Positions 57,886-64,000 of a stretch of 64,000 bases of DNA are shown piece by piece (within the stretch, counting starts at the first letter, position 1; each line of letters opens with the position of its first letter). The translations under genes and the position numbers were made by a program. Location: positions 1 through 64,000 of the forward strand of contig NZ_JACDIS010000007.1 in assembly GCF_013839525.1 (NCBI RefSeq). Reading direction: 5' to 3'. The DNA is from Chthonobacter rhizosphaerae (lineage in GTDB: Bacteria; Pseudomonadota; Alphaproteobacteria; Rhizobiales; Pleomorphomonadaceae). The notes beneath the pieces were generated by a model. That model worked only from the letters and a program-made list of their open reading frames with translations. It searched no databases and had not been told where the DNA came from.

Positions 57886-59148
57886 TTACTGCGTGGCGAC
57901 GGGGGTCGCCTGGGTGCTGAGGAAGTCGCTCAGGGCCTTCAGGCGCTCGGCCGCGATGGTGGCGGTCTCGGTCATCTCGTCGAGGCGACGGTCCTCGATG
58001 GCCATCTTGCGGGTGAGCTCCATGGCGTCCGCCTCCAGGGCGCTGCTGCGGGCGGTCAGCTTGGCGATCTGCTGCTCGCGGGCGCCGACGGCGGCGATGA
58101 GCGGAACCAGCTGGTTGTTGACGCGGACGAGGTCGCGCGACTTGGCGGCGGCCTCCCCGTCTAGGGCGACGATCTCGGCGCCGAGCGCCTTCTTCTGGCT
58201 CTCGGACGACAGGATCGCGCGGTTCAGCGCCTCGGCTTCCGTCTCGATGGCGGCGAGCCGGGTGGCCGCCTTGTCCACCTGGCCCTGGCGGGCGTTGGCG
58301 GCGGCGGCGGTGGAGACCAGACGGTTCTCGGTGCGGGTGACCTCGCGGGCGATCTCGGCCGTCTCGGCCAGCATGCGGTCCTTGTTGGCGGCCCAGAGAT
58401 CGGCCTCGCGCAGGCGGTCGGACGCGGCGTTCACCTTGGTGATCAGGGTGCCGAGCTGCCGATCGCGGAAGCCCGCCGCGGCCTCGAGGGACACGAGGCG
58501 GTTCTCGGTGCGGATGGTATCGCGCTTCAGCGTTTCGCGCTCGGCGAGATACTGGTTCATGGACGCCTGGAAGCGGCGGAGCTCGTCAAGCTCGCGGGAC
58601 TGGGCGTTCGCCTTCGCCGAGAGAGCGGCGAGTTGCTTCTCGCGGGCGCCCACGGCGGCGGTCAGCGACACGAGGGCGTTCTCGCTGCGGATGATGGTGC
58701 GGTCGAGGCCCTGCTTCTCGATCGCGGCGGTGACGATGGCCTGGTCGGCGGCGGCCTTGGCCTTGGCGGCATCGGCCGCGATGGTCTCGGCCCGCTCCTG
58801 CGCGGCGACGGCCTTGGCGAGATGCTGTTCGCGGGCCGCGAGGGCGGCCGCGCGGGCGACGAGCGCGCTCTCCACCCGGTTGAGGTCGCGGCGGCGCTCG
58901 GCGAGCGTGGCGGTGAGCCGGTCCGGCTCGATGCCGACGAGGCCCGCCTCGGCGAGCTGGCTCTCGTAGGTGGCGATGTCGGAGCCGCGGCTGACCGCGA
59001 GCGACCAGCCGACCACCGCGAGCGCGAGCGTCACGCCCAGCGCGACACGCATCGCCGTGGACGAGCCGCCCACGAACTGGCTGTAGTTGGAGGACAGGAA
59101 ACCGGGCGCCTGGCCGGCTGCGGACGCAATAATCTTCTGGACATCCAT
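57886..59148 (-). CDS. Membrane-anchored coiled-coil protein with internal repeats
   Basis: 420 aa. One TM helix lies at about residues 33-53 (MRVALGVTLALAVVGWSLAV), preceded by a 30-residue N-terminal segment. The rest (about 55-410) is a long Ala/Glu/Arg-rich coiled coil. A motif of the form R-x-E-N-x-L-V-x-L-x-A-A-x-G-A-R-E-x-Q-L recurs five times, starting near residues 91, 154, 213, 272 and 342 (spacing 63, 59, 59 and 70). I do not recognise a named family. It could span or organise the periplasm or cytoplasm side of the membrane; the direction is uncertain. Start ATG 59148 precedes DVQKIIASA. Confidence 0.78.
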   Translation of the reverse strand: MDVQKIIASAAGQAPGFLSSNYSQFVGGSSTAMRVALGVTLALAVVGWSLAVSRGSDIATYESQLAEAGLVGIEPDRLTATLAERRRDLNRVESALVARAAALAAREQHLAKAVAAQERAETIAADAAKAKAAADQAIVTAAIEKQGLDRTIIRSENALVSLTAAVGAREKQLAALSAKANAQSRELDELRRFQASMNQYLAERETLKRDTIRTENRLVSLEAAAGFRDRQLGTLITKVNAASDRLREADLWAANKDRMLAETAEIAREVTRTENRLVSTAAAANARQGQVDKAATRLAAIETEAEALNRAILSSESQKKALGAEIVALDGEAAAKSRDLVRVNNQLVPLIAAVGAREQQIAKLTARSSALEADAMELTRKMAIEDRRLDEMTETATIAAERLKALSDFLSTQATPVATQ

Positions 59149-59327
59149 AGGACGGAGCCCCCCTTCGAGAATCTGGCTCGACGCAATCTCAAATCGTTAT
59201 CGGCCTTCAGCCTCGCGCGAGCATTGGCACCGGTCGGCATGCGGGCCACCAACTATACTAGGTAGCATGCACGCTGCGTCATCCGTGTGAAGGATGAGAG
59301 TCGGTGAAACGGCAAGGAGCCGGCCGG

Positions 59328-61130
59328 TCATTCGGCCGCGGCGGCCTTCGCCGCCAGATAGGCGCGCCAGCCGCCGTGGACGGTGATGTCCACCGCCCCG
59401 GCCAGCCCCGCCGCCTCGCAGATGAAGCCCTTCACGGTGGATCCGTCGACCAGCGTCACCGTGCCGATGCCGAGCGGCGCCGGGATGCCGGCGACGAATC
59501 GGCCGAAGCCCTCGGGCGGCAGGACCCAGGTTTCGAGCGCGATCGACGCGCCGCCCTCCTCCACCCGCGACAGGCCCGGCCGGAACGGCGGCCCGCCCGC
59601 GAGGGCGTAGAGCCGGTAGTCGGGCGCCGTGTGGCCGGCCGCCACGAAGCGGGCGCCGAGACGCGTCAGTTCCGGGTTGAGCGGCATGCCGGAGAGATGC
59701 GCGCCGACCACCGCCACGCGGATCCAGCCGTCCGGGACGGCGGCGGGCGCGGGCGTCGCCTTCGGCAGCGGCAGGCCGGTGGCGCCGATCGTGGGGGCGA
59801 TGTGTCCGTGGAGGGCGGCGCCGAGGGCCGCGAGCAGCCCGTCGGTTCCGGACCGGCCGATCAGGGTGACGCCGGCGGGCCGGCCATCCGGGCGGAAGCG
59901 GCCGGGAATCGCCAGGGCGGCGAGATCGAGGAGGTTGACGAAATTGGTGTAGGTGCCGAGCCGGCTGTTGGCGGCGACAGGCTCGGCGGCGATCTCCTCC
60001 AGGGTCACCGGCGACGGGAAGGTCGGCACCACGAGGCAGTCGATGGACGCGAGCACCGGCTCCACCGCGCGCTTCAGGGCGGCGAGGCGGTAGAAGCCCT
60101 TGAAGGCCTCCACGGCCGACTGGTTCAGGCCTCCAAGGGTGATCGACCGGGTGACCGGGTGGAGGCTGTCCGGCGAGGCGGTGATGAAGCTCTCGATGGC
60201 GGCGTAGCGCTCGGCCACCCACGCGCCCTCGTAGAGGAGCGCCGCCACCTCGAAGAAGGGCGTGAGGTCGACCGGCACGGGCACGCAGCCGAGCGCCTTC
60301 AGGTCGGCGACGCTCTCCGCGAACGCGGTTTCCGCCGCCGTGTCGCCGAAGAAGCGGAGCGTCTCGGGCATCGGGACGCCGATCCGGACGGAAGATGAGG
60401 CGGCCATGGGACCGAGGGGAACGGGCCGGGAATAGGGATCCGCCGCATCGAAAGCGGCCATGACGGAGAAGACCGCGTGGGCGTCCGGCACCGTGCCGGC
60501 GAACACGGACACGCAGTCGAGGGTGCGGCAGGCCGGCACGACGCCGCGGGTGGACACGGCGCCGACCGACGGCTTCAGGCCGACGATGTTGTTGAGGCCG
60601 GCCGGCACGCGGCCGGACCCGGCGGTGTCGGTTCCGAGGGCGAAGCTGACGAGGCCGAGGGCCACCGCGACCGCCGACCCGGACGAGGAGCCGCCCGGCA
60701 CGAGGGCCGGGTCGATCGCGTTCCGCGGCACCGGAAAGGGCGTGCGCACGCCGACGAGGCCGGTGGCGAACTGGTCGAGGTTGGTCTTGCCGATCACGAT
60801 GGCGCCGGCCGCCTTCAGCCGGGCGACGACGGCGGCGTCCTCGGCCGGCCGGTAGGCGAAATCCGGGCAGGCGGCGGTGGTCGGCAGGCCGGCGACGTCG
60901 ATATTGTCCTTCACGGCGAACGGGACGCCATAGAGCGGTCGGGCGGGATCGTAAGGGCCGAGGGCGGCGGCGGCGGCGAGCGCGTCCTCCTTCGGCACCA
61001 GGGTGAGAAAGACGCCGGGGTCGCCGCAGGCTTCGATGCGTCGGTAGACCTCCTCGATCACATCGGCCGGGGTCAGTCCGTTCTCGTACCCGTCGCGCAG
61101 GCGTGCGAGGTCGAGCGCGAGTATCGTCAT
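59328..61130 (-). CDS. atzF: Allophanate hydrolase (AtzF type)
   Basis: 600 aa. The amidase-signature domain (about 1-440) has AVKDNIDVAGLPTTAACP (catalytic Lys), PGGSSSGSAVAVALGLVSFALGTDTAGSGRVPAG (Ser residues of the Ser-Ser-Lys triad) and GLKPSVG. The C-terminal allophanate-hydrolase domain (about 450-600) has AVVGAHLSGMPLNPELTRLGARFV and PLGIGTVTLVDGSTVKGFICE. It converts allophanate to ammonia and CO2, the last step of urea-amidolyase or biuret/cyanurate degradation. ATG 61130 is preferred over ATG 61145. It is divergent from the K+ channel gene, and the GntR/AtzH-like operon lies 1 kb away. Confidence 0.93.
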   Translation of the reverse strand: MTILALDLARLRDGYENGLTPADVIEEVYRRIEACGDPGVFLTLVPKEDALAAAAALGPYDPARPLYGVPFAVKDNIDVAGLPTTAACPDFAYRPAEDAAVVARLKAAGAIVIGKTNLDQFATGLVGVRTPFPVPRNAIDPALVPGGSSSGSAVAVALGLVSFALGTDTAGSGRVPAGLNNIVGLKPSVGAVSTRGVVPACRTLDCVSVFAGTVPDAHAVFSVMAAFDAADPYSRPVPLGPMAASSSVRIGVPMPETLRFFGDTAAETAFAESVADLKALGCVPVPVDLTPFFEVAALLYEGAWVAERYAAIESFITASPDSLHPVTRSITLGGLNQSAVEAFKGFYRLAALKRAVEPVLASIDCLVVPTFPSPVTLEEIAAEPVAANSRLGTYTNFVNLLDLAALAIPGRFRPDGRPAGVTLIGRSGTDGLLAALGAALHGHIAPTIGATGLPLPKATPAPAAVPDGWIRVAVVGAHLSGMPLNPELTRLGARFVAAGHTAPDYRLYALAGGPPFRPGLSRVEEGGASIALETWVLPPEGFGRFVAGIPAPLGIGTVTLVDGSTVKGFICEAAGLAGAVDITVHGGWRAYLAAKAAAAE

Positions 61131-61262
61131 GGTGATGTTCCACATGCTTGCGTAGGGGACCGAGGCCGAAGGTGCACCGGATGGTCGCAAAGCCCATGCC
61201 AGAGCCTCCGAGCGGTAATCTCACGACCTTGCGCCGGGCAGTGCATACAATCCAGGTAAATA

Positions 61263-61279
61263 CGCCTATATTTTAGGCG
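61263..61279. promoter_or_regulatory. Short perfect inverted repeat between divergent genes
   Basis: CGCCTA and TAGGCG form a 6-bp inverted repeat around TATTT. It sits in an AT-richer stretch (61245-61275) between the allophanate hydrolase and the K+ channel starts and lies near TGCATACAAT (61242-61251). It could be an operator for the GntR/FCD regulator encoded downstream, but this is only a positional guess. Confidence 0.3.
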
Positions 61280-61388
61280 GTTGACCGGCGGAACGAACGC
61301 AGGCGTGGCTGTATTGGTCCGCAGGTGCGGTGCTCTTCGCTCTCGCCTAGACTGGCGGGGAGACACCGAGGAGCGTGCCGGAGGAGCC

Positions 61389-62201
61389 GTGAGCGCCGAG
61401 ATGGATTTGACCGGAGGCCGCCAGACCCGTTCCGACGACCTCAGGACGCGCGTTCGCCGCCTCTATCACGGCGACAGCCCCGAAGCGCACCGGTTCCGGT
61501 ACGCGCTGGTGATCATCGACATCGCCGTCATCCTCTTCATCGTGGCCACCTCGTTCGTGCCCCGGTCCATCGTGATCGAGGTGCTGGACGTGGTGTTCGG
61601 CCTGATGGTGCTGACGGACTTCCTGGCCCGGCTCTGGATCAGCCACCGGCCGTGGCGGGACCTGATCCACCCCACGTCGCTGGCGGACCTGGCGGCCATC
61701 CTCTCCTTCCTGGCGCCGCTGATCGGCGAAGGCGCGGCCTTCCTGCGCATCCTGCGCACGGTGCGCTTCCTCCACACCTACCAGCTGATGCGCAAGCTTC
61801 GCGAAGACTTCACCTACTTCCGCAAGCACGAGGAGGTGCTGGTCGCCGCCGTTCACTTCTGCGTCTTCCTGTACGTGATGACCGGCATCGTCTACGAGAC
61901 CCAGCACGCCCGGAACGAGGACATCAACAACTGGGTCGACGCGCTCTACTTCACCGTGACGTCGCTGACCACCACGGGGTTCGGCGACATCACCCTGGAA
62001 GGGACGACCGGGCGGCTGCTGTCGGTGATCATCATGATCGCGGGCGTCACCTTGTTCCTCCGCCTCGCGCAGGTTCTGTTCCGGCCCAACAAGGTGCGGT
62101 TCGAGTGCACGGTCTGCGGCCTCTACCGGCACGATCCGGACGCGGTTCACTGCAAGCACTGCGGGACGGTGCTGCACCTGCCGACCGAAGGCTATCCCTG
62201 A
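61389..62201 (+). CDS. Voltage-sensor-type potassium channel with C-terminal zinc ribbon
   Basis: About 270 aa from GTG 61389 (ATG 61401 is an alternative). S1-S4-like helices cover about residues 35-145, with S4 arginines spaced by three in FLRILRTVRFLHTYQLMRKLRED. The pore loop TVTSLTTTGFGDITLEG gives a T-T-G-F-G selectivity filter near residues 195-205, followed by the inner helix. The C-terminus holds a zinc-ribbon-like C-x2-C...C-x2-C (FECTVCGLYRHDPDAVHCKHCG). It would conduct K+ across the inner membrane; the ribbon may sense metal or redox. No RCK domain is present. GGAGGAG lies just before the GTG. Confidence 0.87.
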   Translation: MSAEMDLTGGRQTRSDDLRTRVRRLYHGDSPEAHRFRYALVIIDIAVILFIVATSFVPRSIVIEVLDVVFGLMVLTDFLARLWISHRPWRDLIHPTSLADLAAILSFLAPLIGEGAAFLRILRTVRFLHTYQLMRKLREDFTYFRKHEEVLVAAVHFCVFLYVMTGIVYETQHARNEDINNWVDALYFTVTSLTTTGFGDITLEGTTGRLLSVIIMIAGVTLFLRLAQVLFRPNKVRFECTVCGLYRHDPDAVHCKHCGTVLHLPTEGYP

Positions 62202-62218
62202 GCCGGCACCGGCACCCG

Positions 62219-62890
62219 TCAGAGCATCTCGACATATTCGCCGAAGGCCGTCTCCACCGTGCCGATGTGATCGCGCATGGCCTGGGAGGCGCCATCGCGG
62301 TCGCCGCGCAGAATCGCCTGCACGATGGCGTCGTGCTCCCGGAAGCTGCGGGAGAGCCGGCCGAGGGTGCGGAACTGCGCGCGCCGGAACGGCTGCAGCC
62401 GCACCCGCGTGGCGAGCGCGATGTCAGCCAGATAGCCGTTGTGCGAACCGAAGTAGATGGCGGTGTGGAAGCTCTCGTTGAGTTCGTGATAGCGCTGCGG
62501 GTCGCCGGTGCGGACGAGATCGCGCAGGAAGCCGTGGATCTCCTCCAGGGACCGGCGCTCATTGGCCGTCATGGCGCTGGCGGCGAGCCCGGCGCAGATC
62601 GCCTCCAGCTCCGCCATGGCGACGAACAGTTCGTGCAGCTTTTCCGTGGAGAGCCGCGCGACGACGGCGCCCCGGTGCGGGCGGATCTCGATGAGGCCGC
62701 TCGCCGCCAGCTGGCGCAGCGCCTCGCGCACGGGCGTGCGCGACACCCCGAACCGGGACGCGATGCCCATCTCGTCGAGGGGCGTGCCGGGAGCGAGGTC
62801 GCCACGGACGATCTCGTCGGCGAGCTGCAGCCGGAGATCCTCCGTCCGCGTGCGCGAGCGCCGCTCCAGTCGTCCGTCGAGGTCGGTCAT
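62219..62890 (-). CDS. GntR family transcriptional regulator, FCD (FadR) subfamily
   Basis: 223 aa. The N-terminal winged helix (about 20-85) has [51 protein letters not shown]. The all-helical FCD ligand domain follows, with [43 protein letters not shown] and a C-terminal [24 protein letters not shown]. The conserved D/H residues for a metal in FCD domains are present. Its start overlaps the AtzH-like stop as ATGA. It probably controls this operon, and possibly the allophanate hydrolase, in response to a small carboxylic acid or ureide. Confidence 0.92.
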   Translation of the reverse strand: MTDLDGRLERRSRTRTEDLRLQLADEIVRGDLAPGTPLDEMGIASRFGVSRTPVREALRQLAASGLIEIRPHRGAVVARLSTEKLHELFVAMAELEAICAGLAASAMTANERRSLEEIHGFLRDLVRTGDPQRYHELNESFHTAIYFGSHNGYLADIALATRVRLQPFRRAQFRTLGRLSRSFREHDAIVQAILRGDRDGASQAMRDHIGTVETAFGEYVEML

Positions 62891-63309
62891 GGGGCGCTCG
62901 CGGGCGGCGGCCCGGCGTCCGGATCGGGGATGACCGACACGTGGGCGGCCACCACCCGCCAGCCGGCGGGCGTGCGCATCCAGGTCTGCATCTGCCGGCC
63001 GATCATGCCGGGCGCGGTCGGCCGCCGGAACAGGGTGGACGCGGTGGCCATGTCGGCGCCGTAGGTGGTGATCACCGTGCGCTCGATGGTGCGGGCGAGC
63101 CCGACCGAGGGCCGACCGGCCCGGAAGGCGGCGATCTCTCCGTAGCCGTAGAGGTTCTCGGTGATGCCGTAGCGGATGGTGGTGGGCGCGTCGTGGAAGA
63201 GCTCGTCCAGGGTGGCGACGTCGTTGGTGACGAGCGCGGTCTCGTAGCGGGCGAACGCGGCTTCCACCTCGGCCACGACGGAGGGGATGTTGATGGCGAG
63301 CCCGGTCAC
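62887..63309 (-). CDS. AtzH/HpxZ-like (DUF3225, NTF2-fold) protein
   Basis: 140 aa starting at GTG 63309, which overlaps the upstream stop as GTGA. The small NTF2-like domain has [62 protein letters not shown] and [27 protein letters not shown], the pattern of AtzH/HpxZ proteins found with biuret, cyanurate and oxalurate catabolic amidases. Its role is probably to assist turnover of an N-carboxy intermediate. A longer open frame to 63876 is a shadow of the upstream gene. The GntR gene follows with a 4-nt overlap. Confidence 0.87.
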   Translation of the reverse strand: MTGLAINIPSVVAEVEAAFARYETALVTNDVATLDELFHDAPTTIRYGITENLYGYGEIAAFRAGRPSVGLARTIERTVITTYGADMATASTLFRRPTAPGMIGRQMQTWMRTPAGWRVVAAHVSVIPDPDAGPPPASAP

Positions 63310-64000
63310 GAGCGGGCCTCCATGCGCGCCCGGAGGGCGGTGAGGAAGGGGATGTCCCGGAACTGGTCCGGCTGGACCATGGCCCAGTCGACGCCCTTCG
63401 GCTGCGGGTGGGTGGTGTTCGTGGCGATCAACCCCATCTCGGTGGCGACGTAGTGGAGCGCGCTGTCGTGCGCCTGCATGGGCAGGACGGCGTCGTCCAC
63501 GAGTTGGAGGGAATGCACCGTGGTGGCGAGCGGGGTGGTCTCGTCGAGGATGCCCAGCTCGCGGAAGATGCCCGTCTCCAGGTCGGCGAAGCCGGCGCCC
63601 TTGCCGGTGCGCCCGCCGGCACGGCTGACCGCCACCGAGCCGACCACCGCGAAGTCGATCCGCTCCATGGCCTCGAACTCCAGCGGCTCGCCGTAGATGA
63701 GATAGCCCTGGGAGGTGGCGGCGAGCTCGAAGTCCACCCCGCGCTCGGCGAGATCGGCCGGGTCGAGCTTGATGTAGGGAAAGCCGGCCGTGAGCTCTGG
63801 CACCGGCGCGTAGACGGTCTTGCCGTCGTAGAGCGCGCGAAGCCGCACCGGGATCTGCGGCGGATCCGGGTTGCACTTGACGATCCGGGCGGTTGCCCAG
63901 CCCGGCGCCCGGGAGAGGTGGAGCGCGGCGAGGTCCGCGCCGGCGAAGTTCGGGATCCGGCTGTGCACCGGCCCGACGTTCACGCCCGTCTCCACGAGCC
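63306..64000 (-). CDS. 5-formyltetrahydrofolate cyclo-ligase-like protein (partial at window edge)
   Basis: At least 231 codons; the 5' end lies beyond position 64000. An apparent start at GTG 63995 is not real, because the frame stays open through the edge and homologues have about 15 to 20 more N-terminal residues. The 5-FCL-fold pattern shows [72 protein letters not shown] and [19 protein letters not shown]-like [14 protein letters not shown]. Relatives in Rhizobiales are of unclear function, perhaps not true folate enzymes. It heads a three-gene overlapping operon with the AtzH-like and GntR genes. Confidence 0.82.
   Translation of the reverse strand, partial: LVETGVNVGPVHSRIPNFAGADLAALHLSRAPGWATARIVKCNPDPPQIPVRLRALYDGKTVYAPVPELTAGFPYIKLDPADLAERGVDFELAATSQGYLIYGEPLEFEAMERIDFAVVGSVAVSRAGGRTGKGAGFADLETGIFRELGILDETTPLATTVHSLQLVDDAVLPMQAHDSALHYVATEMGLIATNTTHPQPKGVDWAMVQPDQFRDIPFLTALRARMEARS

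Noticed and set aside
63306-63995. Complete 5-FCL-like gene starting at GTG 63995
   Set aside because: The frame stays open to the window edge and homologues have a longer N-terminus, so it is treated as partial.

Overview
The window is chromosomal DNA of a high-GC alphaproteobacterium, most likely of the order Hyphomicrobiales (Rhizobiales). That placement is an inference from gene order: ribH-nusB-thiL; and bamE next to a ubiquinol-cytochrome c chaperone, a DUF177/YceD gene, plsX, fabH, ihfA, a MerR regulator and a tRNA. A heme A synthase, a K+-independent H+-pyrophosphatase and interspersed palindromes of the ...GGCGAAAGCC... type agree with it. Nearly all genes are very GC-rich, with short spacers, 4-nt ATGA/GTGA overlaps and a few GTG/TTG starts.

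Layout. 1-7360: palindromic repeat array, a Uma2-type nuclease-fold protein, a glutathione S-transferase, an M29 aminopeptidase, a CoA-binding protein, a DUF805 membrane protein, heme A synthase, a DUF2842 protein and a GNAT-fold acyltransferase. 7361-9380: a clearly lower-GC island with two translationally coupled genes, a CD-NTase (cyclic-oligonucleotide synthase) and a two-TM beta-rich effector of the Cap15 type. Together they form a minimal two-gene CBASS antiphage system. 9380-16772: an exopolysaccharide locus (Wzc/GumC-like chain-length protein with a degenerate kinase domain, Wza-like lipoprotein, glycosyltransferase, initiating sugar-phosphate transferase, O-antigen ligase/polymerase). 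16798-21392: the TreY/TreZ trehalose pathway. 21673-26774: flavin-dependent oxidoreductase, a multi-sensor hybrid histidine kinase and two small proteins. 26853-32782: tRNA-Pro(GGG) with its terminator, then MerR-ihfA-fabH-plsX-DUF177-chaperone, with bamE divergent. 32880-33420: a second palindromic repeat array. 33464-40779: H+-pyrophosphatase, an MFS transporter, an unknown small gene, thiL-nusB-ribH and a DjlA-like co-chaperone.

40948-50206: an unknown protein, a DMT exporter, a fused 5-oxoprolinase/hydantoinase, two small proteins, a CYTH-CHAD protein and a DedA protein. 50572-57092: a complete dipeptide-type ABC importer operon (SBP, two permeases, two ATPases) with an unrelated membrane-anchored gene inserted between the permease and ATPase genes. 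57120-57735: a nested tandem repeat with a 19-bp unit. 57886-64000: a membrane-anchored coiled-coil protein, allophanate hydrolase, a voltage-sensor-type K+ channel with a C-terminal zinc ribbon, and an overlapping minus-strand operon (5-FCL-like protein, cut by the window edge; AtzH/HpxZ-like protein; GntR/FCD regulator) that looks linked to ureide or biuret nitrogen catabolism.

The most interesting biology is the CBASS island. Next come the zinc-ribbon channel, the nitrogen-catabolism cluster, the degenerate BY-kinase and at least four families of intergenic palindromes. All calls come from reading the sequence; no database searches were run.
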